A stretch of 64,000 bases of DNA, taken from the NCBI RefSeq assembly GCF_013423785.1, contig NZ_CP058952.1, forward strand, positions 3,499,665 through 3,563,664. Direction: 5' to 3'. A program made the position numbers and the translations under genes. The notes under the pieces were generated by a model that was not told where the DNA came from, ran no database searches, and worked only from the letters and a program-made list of their open reading frames with translations. Positions within the stretch are counted from its first letter, which is position 1. Each line of letters opens with the position of its first letter. Shown here one piece after another: positions 16,153 through 23,788 of this stretch. The stretch is from Chitinibacter fontanus. Its GTDB lineage: Bacteria; Pseudomonadota; Gammaproteobacteria; Burkholderiales; Chitinibacteraceae.

Positions 16153-16730
16153 TTATGTATAACTCAATGCGTCTAGCTACATTGCTTGTTATCTTGATGA
16201 TTTCTGGCATCGTTTATGCTCTTAAGGATGAATATATCGCTTATCAGCTAAACCTTGAAAACCAAGAAAAAAGGCGATTGGCTATGCTTGCTGAGCCTGT
16301 TCCTACACCTGAAGTCCTTCAGCCTGTATCTAACCCTGTGCCTGTTTTTACTGCTGCACCAATCGTCCAAAATGCTTTGCCAATGGTTTACGCATGTAAA
16401 ACCCAGTCTGGTCAAATGCAGTACCAACAAAAACCTTGTGATGCAAACACGGTGACTATGGCCGCAATTGAACAATTACCAGTTTCTGAGCCTGTCAGAA
16501 CACCATACATTAAACACGTTCAAGTTGATTTTGACGCACAAGATCGTGAACGCCTTGGCTCTACCGTTGCCGTTATGGGTTCAACACAACAAAAGCCAAG
16601 TGCTTCAGAATGCAAATTCATTGAAGACAACCGCGATTATGTCCGCAGTCAACAGCGCATTAATTCAACTCAATATCTACGCGATCAGTATGACTATTGG
16701 ACAAAACGCCGTAATGACGCCAAGTGTTAG
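16149..16730 (+). CDS. Membrane-anchored phage protein with DUF4124-like Cys motif
   Basis: The 193-residue protein has an N-terminal membrane anchor (LATLLVILMISGIVYAL, about 9-25), a Pro/Val-rich linker, and a YACKTQSGQMQYQQKPC segment. That segment resembles the core of DUF4124 domains (Cys, Gly, Tyr, Gln, Pro-Cys). The start at 16149 overlaps the zot stop as ATGA, so it is coupled to zot. Related phages carry an uncharacterised gene here. It is far too short for a secretin. A periplasmic assembly role is possible. Confidence 0.65.
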   Translation: MIMYNSMRLATLLVILMISGIVYALKDEYIAYQLNLENQEKRRLAMLAEPVPTPEVLQPVSNPVPVFTAAPIVQNALPMVYACKTQSGQMQYQQKPCDANTVTMAAIEQLPVSEPVRTPYIKHVQVDFDAQDRERLGSTVAVMGSTQQKPSASECKFIEDNRDYVRSQQRINSTQYLRDQYDYWTKRRNDAKC

Positions 16731-16746
16731 AAAGCAGGGCGTTATC

Positions 16747-16820
16747 GCGCGACCCGCGCTGCCTTGCTGCCTACAAGACCAAAAAGCCCCGACCTTTATC
16801 TGCAGACCAAGGCTTTTTGG
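16747..16820 (+). terminator. GC-rich hairpin and terminator at the end of the phage operon
   Basis: GCGCG-ACC-CGCGC (16747-16759) is followed by CCAAAAAGCC (16779-16788) pairing with GGCTTTTTGG (16811-16820). The second hairpin has A and T runs built into the stem and so could terminate in both directions between convergent genes. The first GC-rich hairpin in AT-rich DNA could belong to the phage origin or packaging signal. Confidence 0.6.
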
Positions 16821-16887
16821 CTCAACGAGTCTTGATGTTTAAAGCGCCACTGTAGCCATTAGGGAGGCTCAGACTGTTTAATCCGCA

Positions 16888-17331
16888 TTAGCCAAATAGG
16901 TTTGTCACCATCAGCCCGAATTTAGCCTCTAGGCCGCATTGCTTCTTATAGAAGTCACGCTGCCGTATTAAGCAATCAATCAGCTCGCTCTGCGAGCTGG
17001 TTAGATTGCGATCAATGCGGTAGTCGTGAATGTGCTTGCACTCAATATCGGTGATTGCGCCTTTAGCTGCGCTCATGGGCGGAAATAGCCTGTTTTCAAC
17101 AAAGCGCCAGCCTGACCATACACCACAAAAATTCGGCACTTCGCCAAGCGTTTTAAACCTGATTAGCTGCCAAGCCATGTACGGAACAGGCTCAACACCG
17201 TCGCGCCAATGCAAAACCGTCTCGATGCCGACACCACAAAGCAGAGCAATATCGCTCGCGGTTTCACTAAACAAGCACAACATCAGATCATTTAAATTAC
17301 ATTCAAAATCAGCTCTAGGAAATTTACGCAT
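16888..17331 (-). CDS. Phage regulatory protein with helix-turn-helix-like region
   Basis: The 147-residue protein begins MRKFPRADFECNLNDLMLCL. The segment ETASDIALLCGVGIETVLHWRDG (about 23-45) has the pattern of a helix-turn-helix, and the PVPYMAWQLIRF after it is typical of short phage regulators (DUF3653-like). The C-terminal part contains IDCLIRQRDFYKKQC. GAGTGGA precedes the start at 17331. It lies at the prophage right end on the minus strand, so in the circular phage it follows the repressor gene in the same direction, separated by a terminator. Integration separates it from that promoter. Confidence 0.6.
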   Translation of the reverse strand: MRKFPRADFECNLNDLMLCLFSETASDIALLCGVGIETVLHWRDGVEPVPYMAWQLIRFKTLGEVPNFCGVWSGWRFVENRLFPPMSAAKGAITDIECKHIHDYRIDRNLTSSQSELIDCLIRQRDFYKKQCGLEAKFGLMVTNLFG

Positions 17332-17344
17332 TTTTTCCACTCGT

Positions 17345-17369
17345 AAAAAAGCCGCCAAAGCTGGCGGCT
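17345..17369 (-). terminator. Minus-strand terminator between repressor tail and regulator gene
   Basis: AGCCGCCA-loop-TGGCGGCT, then six T on the minus strand. It ends 14 bases before the regulator start and 20 bases after the displaced repressor stop. In the free phage it would end or attenuate the repressor transcript. In the prophage it blocks host transcription entering from the right. Confidence 0.85.
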
Positions 17370-17388
17370 GTTGTAGGAGTGCGACAAA

Positions 17389-17475
17389 TTAACATTGCGA
17401 AAAAAAATATTTTGCGCCTAGAAGAGAGGCGATTTTGCGCTTTGCTGATCTGATTACCTGTAAGGCTAGCTTTAC
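17389..17475 (-). pseudogene. Displaced 3' coding end of the phage repressor
   Basis: From the Val-Lys codons within attR the minus strand stays open for 26 more codons, including QVIRSAKRKIASLLGAKY, to TAA at 17391. Joining attL to attR at the shared core puts this exactly in frame with the repressor at 9530-9955. No start codon precedes it here. It is therefore read as the separated tail of the split gene and not an independent gene. Confidence 0.75.
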
Positions 17476-17496
17476 ATAATATACATTATGCGAATA
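17469..17496. other. attR / dif site
   Basis: On the minus strand: arm with TTCGCATAA, centre TGTATA, arm TTATGTAAA. The E. coli dif has the same centre and nearly the same arms (GCGCATAA and TTATGTTAAA). It is the only complete dif-like site noticed in the window. It marks the right prophage end and the likely chromosome-dimer resolution site in the terminus. Confidence 0.9.
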
Positions 17497-17519
17497 ATTA
17501 TAGCAACTAAGGCAAAAAC

Positions 17520-17561
17520 ATGAGAAATATCAAACAACCGGAGCTATTGTAGTTCTACAAT
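17520..17561. promoter_or_regulatory. Candidate FNR-like half site and palindrome upstream of adhE
   Basis: ATGAG-N4-ATCAA at 17520-17533 matches 8 of 10 positions of the FNR/ANR box TTGAT-N4-ATCAA. A perfect palindrome ATTGTAG-TT-CTACAAT lies at 17546-17561. Both lie 150-190 bp upstream of adhE, an anaerobic gene. The regulator of the palindrome is not known; it is shorter than the usual Rex site. Confidence 0.4.
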
Positions 17562-17710
17562 ACATTCATCTAAAAAGATAGCTGTCATAACGCAGTAGTT
17601 ACTGAATTTAGATATCATACGAATGACGTGTGAATAAAGCACAGAAAAATTACAGCGTCAGGCATAGCATATCCACCACAGATACTCACATCGCAAGTCA
17701 GGAGCTAAAA

Positions 17711-20320
17711 ATGGCTGTTACTAATGTTCAAGAACTCGACGCACTGGTTGCCCGTGTAAAAAAAGCACAGCAACTGTTCTCAACTTTTTCTCAAGAGCAA
17801 GTCGACGAAATTTTCCGCGTAGCTGCTTTAGCTGCTGCAGATGCTCGTTTGCCTTTGTCTAAAATGGCCGTTGCCGAAACTGGTATGGGTATCGTTGAAG
17901 ATAAAGTGATCAAAAACCACTTTGCTTCTGAATATATCTACAACGCCTACAAAAACGAAAAAACCTGCGGCATTTTGTCGGTGGACGATGCCTTCGGCAC
18001 GATGACCATCGCCGAGCCAATCGGGATTATCTGCGGTATCGTTCCAACGACCAACCCAACTTCAACGGCCATCTTTAAAGCATTGATTGCCCTTAAAACT
18101 CGTAACGGCATTATCTTCAGCCCACACCCACGTGCTCGCAAATCAACATGCGAAGCAGCTCGTTTGGTACTGGAGGCAGCTGTTTCTGCCGGCGCGCCAC
18201 GCGACATTATCGGTTGGATCGACGAACCAACTGTTGAATTGTCTAACCACCTAATGAAACACCCTGACCTGAACCTGATCTTGGCCACTGGTGGCCCAGG
18301 CATGGTTAAGGCAGCGTATAGCTCGGGCAAACCTGCCATTGGTGTTGGTGCGGGCAATACCCCTGTAGTGATCGATGAAACTGCGGACATCAAACGTGCT
18401 GTTGCTTCAATCTTGATGTCAAAAACATTCGACAACGGCGTTGTCTGTGCTTCTGAGCAATCAGTGATTATCGTTGATAGCATTTACGAGCAAGTGAAAG
18501 AGCGTTTTAGCAGTAACGGCGGCTACATTTTGAACAAGAAAGACACTGAAGCAGTGCGCAAAGTGATCTTGAAAAACGGCAATTTAAATGCAGACATCGT
18601 TGGTCAATCAGCGATCAAAATCGCTGAAATGGCTGGCGTGAAAGTACCACCGTATACCAAAGTATTGATCGGTGAAGTGAGCTCGGTTGGCGAAGAAGAA
18701 GCTTTTGCCCACGAGAAGCTCTCCCCTACTCTGGCCATGTATCGTGCCAAAGATTTCTTTGACGCCGTACATAAAGCCGAAGCGCTGGTTGCACTGGGCG
18801 GCATTGGCCACACATCATCGCTGTACACTGACCAAGATTTGCAAGGCGAGCGCATTGCTTACTTTGGCGACAAAATGAAAACCGCGCGTATCTTGATTAA
18901 CACCCCTTCTTCGCAAGGTGGTATTGGCGACTTGTACAACTTCAAACTCGCGCCATCGCTGACTTTGGGTTGTGGTTCATGGGGCGGCAACTCGATTTCT
19001 GAGAACGTCGGTCCTAAACACTTGATCAACAAGAAAACTGTCGCTAAACGGGCTGAAAATATGTTGTGGCACAAACTTCCAAAAAGCATTTACTTCCGCC
19101 GCGGTAGCTTGTCAGTTGCACTTGAAGAACTGTCAAACAAAAAACGCGCCGCGATTGTGACTGACCGTTACTTGTTTAATAACGGTTATGTGGATGAAAC
19201 CATCCGTATCCTGAAACAAAACGGCTTGGAAGTTGAAGTGTTCCACGAAGTTGAAGCTGATCCAACGCTCGCAGTTGTGCGCAAAGGCGTGGCGATGCTC
19301 AACAGCTTCAAACCAGACGTGATCATTGCCTTGGGTGGTGGTTCACCAATGGATGCGGCGAAAATCATGTGGGTAATGTATGAGCATCCAGATGTGGCGT
19401 TTGAAGACTTGGCGCTGCGCTTTATGGATATCCGCAAACGGATTTACCAATTCCCGAAAATGGGTGTGAAAGCAGAACTCGTTGCGATCCCAACCACTTC
19501 AGGTACTGGTTCAGAAGTAACACCATTCGCAGTGGTGACTGATGAAAAAACCGGCATGAAATACCCGATCGCCGATTACGAATTGACGCCAAACATGGCC
19601 ATCGTCGATCCGAATCTGGTAATGAACATGCCAAAATCGTTGACTGCCTTTGGTGGTATCGATGCGGTAACTCACGCACTGGAAGCTTATGTGTCTGTAT
19701 TGGCGAACGAGTTTAGCGATCCACAAGCGTTGCAGGCCTTGAAATTGCTAAAACAACACTTGCCATCAGCGTACATCAACGGCGCGAAAGACCCTGCTGC
19801 GCGTGAAGGCGTACACAATGCGGCGACAATCGCTGGTGTGGCCTTTGCCAATGCATTCTTGGGTGTTTGTCACTCAATGGCACACAAAATTGGCGCGGAA
19901 TTCCATTTAGCACACGGCTTGGCGAACGCCCTACTAATCAGCAACGTGATTCGCTATAACGCGGTTGATATTCCGACTAAACAAACTGCGTTTAGCCAAT
20001 ACGATCGCCCACAAGCGAAATGCCGCTACGCAGATATCGCCGAACATTTAGGCCTGCAAGGCAAAAATGACGACCAGAAAGTGGCTGCATTGATTGCTTG
20101 GGTTGATGAATTGAAAGCCACCTTGAATATTCCAGCGTCAATTAAAGATGCTGGCGTGAACGAGGCTGACTTCTTGGCTAAAGTTGATCGCATTGCGGAA
20201 GAAGCGTTTGATGACCAATGTACCGGCGCCAACCCACGCTTCCCATTGATTAGCGAGTTGAAACAAGTATTGCTCGATAGCTTCTACGGTCGTGAATACA
20301 AAGAAACCTACGGTCAGTAA
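17711..20320 (+). CDS. adhE: Bifunctional acetaldehyde-CoA/alcohol dehydrogenase
   Basis: The 869-residue AdhE converts acetyl-CoA to acetaldehyde and then ethanol with NADH, closing the redox balance of mixed-acid fermentation. The N-terminal aldehyde dehydrogenase half has the catalytic Cys in FDNGVVCASEQSV (about 246). The C-terminal iron-dependent alcohol dehydrogenase half has LGGGSPMDAAKIMW and the metal-binding His in FLGVCHSMAHKIGAEFHLAHG. Long stretches look close to enterobacterial AdhE. The start at 17711 (MAVTNVQELD) has AGGAG; an in-frame extension to 17630 is not used. It lies 214 bp from dif, on the strand opposite to most genes right of dif. Together with pflB/pflA it gives formate and ethanol production. 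Confidence 0.97.
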   Translation: MAVTNVQELDALVARVKKAQQLFSTFSQEQVDEIFRVAALAAADARLPLSKMAVAETGMGIVEDKVIKNHFASEYIYNAYKNEKTCGILSVDDAFGTMTIAEPIGIICGIVPTTNPTSTAIFKALIALKTRNGIIFSPHPRARKSTCEAARLVLEAAVSAGAPRDIIGWIDEPTVELSNHLMKHPDLNLILATGGPGMVKAAYSSGKPAIGVGAGNTPVVIDETADIKRAVASILMSKTFDNGVVCASEQSVIIVDSIYEQVKERFSSNGGYILNKKDTEAVRKVILKNGNLNADIVGQSAIKIAEMAGVKVPPYTKVLIGEVSSVGEEEAFAHEKLSPTLAMYRAKDFFDAVHKAEALVALGGIGHTSSLYTDQDLQGERIAYFGDKMKTARILINTPSSQGGIGDLYNFKLAPSLTLGCGSWGGNSISENVGPKHLINKKTVAKRAENMLWHKLPKSIYFRRGSLSVALEELSNKKRAAIVTDRYLFNNGYVDETIRILKQNGLEVEVFHEVEADPTLAVVRKGVAMLNSFKPDVIIALGGGSPMDAAKIMWVMYEHPDVAFEDLALRFMDIRKRIYQFPKMGVKAELVAIPTTSGTGSEVTPFAVVTDEKTGMKYPIADYELTPNMAIVDPNLVMNMPKSLTAFGGIDAVTHALEAYVSVLANEFSDPQALQALKLLKQHLPSAYINGAKDPAAREGVHNAATIAGVAFANAFLGVCHSMAHKIGAEFHLAHGLANALLISNVIRYNAVDIPTKQTAFSQYDRPQAKCRYADIAEHLGLQGKNDDQKVAALIAWVDELKATLNIPASIKDAGVNEADFLAKVDRIAEEAFDDQCTGANPRFPLISELKQVLLDSFYGREYKETYGQ

Positions 20321-20334
20321 ATATTTGACCCGAT

Positions 20335-20363
20335 AAAAAAGCCCCTCTCGAGGGGCTTTTTTA
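20335..20363. terminator. Bidirectional terminator after adhE
   Basis: GCCCCTC and GAGGGGC form the stem, with AAAAAA before and TTTTTTT after. It serves adhE on the plus strand and could also stop minus-strand transcription from the protease gene. Confidence 0.9.
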
Positions 20364-20511
20364 TTATTTAAATCTTATTCAGGCAACTAGCGACTAGCTC
20401 AATTGATTGACCTAGATCACAAATGGTAATTATGCCGCTGCAATATGCTCAAGTAATGCAGTAAATTGTCGATATATCCAACACAGTGATTGATTTATCG
20501 AGTATTGAATT

Positions 20512-20667
20512 ATGCCTGTTCGACCTAGTGAGTACTGTGATGATTTAAGCGCGGCGATTGCGCAATATTTAGTTGCAGCCGATGAAGTATTAAAGCGCGT
20601 TGATCATTTACTGCATTCAGAACACGGCAACGATAGCGCGAAAAATCTAGCGCCCTTCTTTCAATAA
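20512..20667 (+). CDS. Small hypothetical protein
   Basis: A 51-codon frame starts MPVRPSEYCDDLSAAIAQYL and is acidic and helical, with heptad-like LVAADEVLKRVDHLLHSE. Its last 21 bases overlap the 3' end of the convergent protease gene. No clear ribosome site is seen. It could be a small coiled-coil protein or a chance ORF. Confidence 0.35.
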   Translation: MPVRPSEYCDDLSAAIAQYLVAADEVLKRVDHLLHSEHGNDSAKNLAPFFQ

Positions 20668-21159
20668 CTGAAGCTTCATCTCATCACCCGCAATCTGCAC
20701 TGAAAACCTGCGCAGCACGTTCATCCCCAGCAATACCTCATTACCCAACTTGCGTACCACGGCCACCTTAACTTCGCGCATCTGAAACGGGCCAAATATC
20801 AGCGTATCAAGTTTAGATTCATAAGCCGCCACTTCACCATTGGCGGTTTGAGTCATTAGCTGCGCCCCTTCTGGCAAGGAAAGCTGTTTTGCTAATGATT
20901 GATCAATGGTCAAAACACTTGCACCGGTGTCAATTAGTAGCACCACAGGCTCACCATTGAGGGTGGCAGACATCCGAAAATGCCCGTCTCGCGATCGTTT
21001 CAGGATTAAGTCTGCTTGCTGCGTCATCCCAATTTGCATCTGGTTGGGGTTATGCTGCCGTAAAATCAGCGCATCAAAAGCCCAATAAATCAGTGCGCAA
21101 ACCAGAACCCACACCACGGCTATTGATAACGATGAGCGCAACATACCCCCTGACCGCAT
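20647..21159 (-). CDS. Membrane-anchored retropepsin-like aspartic protease
   Basis: The 170-residue protein has one N-terminal membrane anchor (LSIAVVWVLVCALIYWAF, about 10-27) and a single retropepsin lobe with the active-site VVLLIDTGASVLTID (about 72-86). A hydrophobic strand follows, then EVLLGMNVLRRFSVQI. This is the TIGR02281 clan AA protease family of proteobacteria. It should act as a dimer in the periplasm; substrates are unknown. It lies 47 bp downstream of the ABC-F gene on the same strand. Confidence 0.85.
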   Translation of the reverse strand: MRSGGMLRSSLSIAVVWVLVCALIYWAFDALILRQHNPNQMQIGMTQQADLILKRSRDGHFRMSATLNGEPVVLLIDTGASVLTIDQSLAKQLSLPEGAQLMTQTANGEVAAYESKLDTLIFGPFQMREVKVAVVRKLGNEVLLGMNVLRRFSVQIAGDEMKLQLLKEGR

Positions 21160-21206
21160 TCCACTAAAGACTTGATCTCAAGAGCGATCTGACCACATAC
21201 CCACGA

Positions 21207-23123
21207 CTAGATCGCTTCAATTTGCTCGGTTAATTCCAGCCACTCCAATTCGAGCGTTTCTGCCAAAAGCTTTAATTCGGCCTCTTTACGCAACAGCTGC
21301 TGCAATTCATCTTTGCGCTCTACACCATATAACGTTTCATCAGCCAATTGATCGGCGATCAGCGTTTGTTGCTCTTGGCTCTGGGCAAGATCTTTTTCAA
21401 TTTTTTCGCGGCGTTTTTCCAGTGGCTTACGCAATTGAGCCAACTTTTGCCGCTCTTGCGCTTCATGACGCTTTTGATCCTTGCGATTCATGGCCTCACC
21501 GGACGCGGCGAGCACAATTGGCTTACTGTCTTTGTCTTGCGCACTACGCTGCTCTTGACTGTAGCGAGTGTAATCATCTAGATCGCCATCAAATGGTCGA
21601 ACTGTGCCATGCTCAATTAACCAAAAATCATCCACCGTGGCGCGTAACAAATGTCGATCATGCGACACCACAATCAAAGCACCTTCGAAGTCTTGCAAAG
21701 CAAAGGTTAGCGCCTCGCGCATTTCAATATCCAGGTGATTGGTCGGCTCATCCAGTAGCAGCAGATTAGGCTTTTGCCAGATCAAAAGCGCCAGCGCCAA
21801 GCGCGCTTTTTCGCCACCGGAAAATGGTGCCACTGGGCACGTAGCCATGTCACCATGAAAATTAAAGCCCCCCAGAAAATTGCGATGCTCTTGCTCGCGC
21901 GTTTTGGGGTCCAGATTTTGCATATGCCAAAGCGCCGACTCTTCGAGGCGCAAATATTCAAGTTGATGCTGGGCAAAATAGCCCACTTTAAGGCCTTTAC
22001 CCTCAGTACGAACCCCTTTGAGCAAAGGCTGCTCACCAGCCAGTGAGCGAATAAAGGTCGATTTACCCGCCCCATTCACCCCCAACAAACCTAAGCGCGC
22101 CTTATTTTCCAGACTTAATTCAAGATCACGCAAAATAGGCTTGTCTATCGCATAACCCGCCTGCGCATCTTCAAGTCGCACCAGTGGGCTTGGCGAAGAA
22201 TCGGGCTCACGAAATGCAAAAGTAAATGGTGAATCGACGTGTGCTGCGGCGATTTTCTCCATTTTTTCCAGCGCCTTCACACGGCTTTGCGCCTGCTTGG
22301 CTTTGCTAGCCTTAGCTTTAAACCGATTAATAAAGCTTTCCAGATGCGCGATTTGTCGCTGCTGCTTTTCATAGGATTGAGACTGTAGCGCCAGCTTTTC
22401 TGCCCGCTGCGTCTCAAAATCGGCATAGTTACCGGTATAAAGGGACAATTGTGCATTTTCAACATGCAAAATTTGCCCAACTGTCGAATCCAGAAAATCA
22501 CGGTCATGCGAAATAATCAGCAACATACCGCGATAGGATTTCAGCCAATTCTCTAACCAAACCACTGTTTCTAAATCCAAATGGTTGGTTGGCTCATCAA
22601 GCAGCAATAGATCTGAACGACACATTAGCGCCTGAGCCAGATTCAAGCGCATCCGCCAACCACCAGAAAAACTGGCCACCGGGCGAGAAATTTCTTCGCT
22701 ACTAAATCCCAACCCGGCCAGTAATTTGCCTGCGCGAGCTGGAGCGGAATATCCGTCAATGGCCTCGAGCTGCGCCAACAATTCGCCATGTCGTAGTCCA
22801 TCATGCGCCTCGCTGGCATCGGCCTCCTGCAAATCGGCTTCAATCCGGCGTAACTCAACATCACCATCAAGGACATAATCGAGCGCAGAGCATGGTAATG
22901 CGGGGGTTTCTTGGGCAACATGGGCTATTGCTGCACGTGGTGGCATTTCCAAGTTACCTTCATCGGCATGAATCTCGTCACGCAATAGGGCGAAGAAACT
23001 TGACTTGCCAGCGCCGTTTGCGCCCACAACACCAGTTTTGGAACCTGGATTTAAGGTTAAATCAACGCGATCAAGCAGAATCTTGACGCCACGACGGAGG
23101 GTAAGGGATTTTAATCGTATCAT
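21207..23123 (-). CDS. ABC-F family ATPase (YheS-like)
   Basis: The 638-residue protein has two ABC cassettes without membrane domains: Walker A GANGAGKSSF and GVNGAGKSTF, signature motifs FSGGWRMRLNLAQAL and FSGGEKARLALALL, and Walker B LLLLDEPTNHLDLE and LLLLDEPTNHLDIE. The ABC-F linker lies between, and a C-terminal coiled coil (KRHEAQERQKLAQLRKPLEK onward) ends it. ABC-F proteins act on the ribosomal E site to resolve stalled translation; YheS is the closest E. coli type by layout. A resistance role is less likely given its housekeeping neighbours. Confidence 0.9.
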   Translation of the reverse strand: MIRLKSLTLRRGVKILLDRVDLTLNPGSKTGVVGANGAGKSSFFALLRDEIHADEGNLEMPPRAAIAHVAQETPALPCSALDYVLDGDVELRRIEADLQEADASEAHDGLRHGELLAQLEAIDGYSAPARAGKLLAGLGFSSEEISRPVASFSGGWRMRLNLAQALMCRSDLLLLDEPTNHLDLETVVWLENWLKSYRGMLLIISHDRDFLDSTVGQILHVENAQLSLYTGNYADFETQRAEKLALQSQSYEKQQRQIAHLESFINRFKAKASKAKQAQSRVKALEKMEKIAAAHVDSPFTFAFREPDSSPSPLVRLEDAQAGYAIDKPILRDLELSLENKARLGLLGVNGAGKSTFIRSLAGEQPLLKGVRTEGKGLKVGYFAQHQLEYLRLEESALWHMQNLDPKTREQEHRNFLGGFNFHGDMATCPVAPFSGGEKARLALALLIWQKPNLLLLDEPTNHLDIEMREALTFALQDFEGALIVVSHDRHLLRATVDDFWLIEHGTVRPFDGDLDDYTRYSQEQRSAQDKDSKPIVLAASGEAMNRKDQKRHEAQERQKLAQLRKPLEKRREKIEKDLAQSQEQQTLIADQLADETLYGVERKDELQQLLRKEAELKLLAETLELEWLELTEQIEAI

Positions 23124-23203
23124 CCCGCAATTTTAACAGACCCGACTAGTGTATAGCGGGCTGATTATCAGAATAAATTAGCACAGACCACAAGATAGAA
23201 GAT

Positions 23204-23250
23204 GGTATTGCTCTACACATCAATTAAATAAAGACCTATAAAGCAATACC
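23204..23250. repeat. Inverted repeat GGTATTGCT / AGCAATACC
   Basis: Nine-base arms at 23204-23212 and 23242-23250 lie in the gap after pgpA. The right arm is part of TATAAAGCAATACC, close to a 13-mer (TATAGGGCAATAC) found at 58581 and 59813. It may be a transcript-end hairpin from a dispersed repeat family. Confidence 0.4.
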
Positions 23251-23257
23251 CTATTAG

Positions 23258-23788
23258 CTAGGTGAGCAGCGATAATGTTGCCAACAAGGCAATTACAGCA
23301 AAAATTGCGGCAATCAAATCATCAACCATCACTCCAAGTCCACCTTTGATGCGAGCATCAACCCAGTTGATAGGCCATGGTTTGATAATATCGAATATGC
23401 GAAACAACACAAAAGCCAGCAACCAGGCTAGAGGTGTTTTAGGGGCGAAGCACAACACCATCACCATCGCGATAATTTCATCGATCACAATGCCGCCATA
23501 ATCACTAACGCCTAATGCGCGCCCAGTCACTTCTGCCGCCCAGACCCCCAGCGCAAACAACGGGACACAGAACGCCAGAATAATGGGATTTGGCAATATC
23601 CATTGCAGCAACAACATCAGTGGTAAAGCAACCAAAGTACCCCAAGTGCCGGGAGCCTTGCGAGCAAGCCCACTACCAAAGCCAAAAGAAAGGAAATGGG
23701 CGGGATGTGAACTCACAAAACGCCAATCAGGGATAATTTGCGGCGCTTGCTTTTTGGCAGCGGGGCTTGGATTAACGGTAAAAATCAC
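23258..23788 (-). CDS. pgpA: Phosphatidylglycerophosphatase A
   Basis: The 176-residue inner-membrane enzyme dephosphorylates phosphatidylglycerophosphate to phosphatidylglycerol. It shows the PgpA pattern: HFLSFGFGSGLARKAPGTWG near the N-terminus, GIVIDEIIAMVMVL, a FRIFDIIKPWPINW block, and GGLGVMVDDLIAAIFAV. The start is a GTG at 23788 that overlaps the thiL stop as GTGA. A longer in-frame reading to 23968 would run far into thiL and is rejected. It is the last gene of the rib-nusB-thiL-pgpA series. Confidence 0.93.
   Translation of the reverse strand: MIFTVNPSPAAKKQAPQIIPDWRFVSSHPAHFLSFGFGSGLARKAPGTWGTLVALPLMLLLQWILPNPIILAFCVPLFALGVWAAEVTGRALGVSDYGGIVIDEIIAMVMVLCFAPKTPLAWLLAFVLFRIFDIIKPWPINWVDARIKGGLGVMVDDLIAAIFAVIALLATLSLLT

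Larger units (their letters stand above)
9562..17496. mobile_element. Filamentous (inovirus) prophage integrated at dif
   Basis: About 7.9 kb of AT-rich DNA is bounded by two Xer-type sites (9562-9589, 17469-17496) that share CTTTACATAATATACA. Gene order is typical of Neisseria/Xanthomonas-type inoviruses: divergent repressor and rep, ssDNA-binding protein, several small membrane proteins, major coat, terminator, TspB-like adsorption protein, DUF2523/pVI-like, Zot (pI), an anchored protein, and a minus-strand regulator at the far end. No integrase is present, consistent with use of host XerC/XerD. No secretin (pIV) is present, so export would rely on a host secretin. No broken core gene was found, so it may be active. 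Confidence 0.93.

Noticed and set aside
17630..17710. 27-residue N-terminal extension of AdhE
   Set aside because: AGGAG and the conserved MAVTNVQEL start support 17711; the extension is not seen in AdhE proteins I know.
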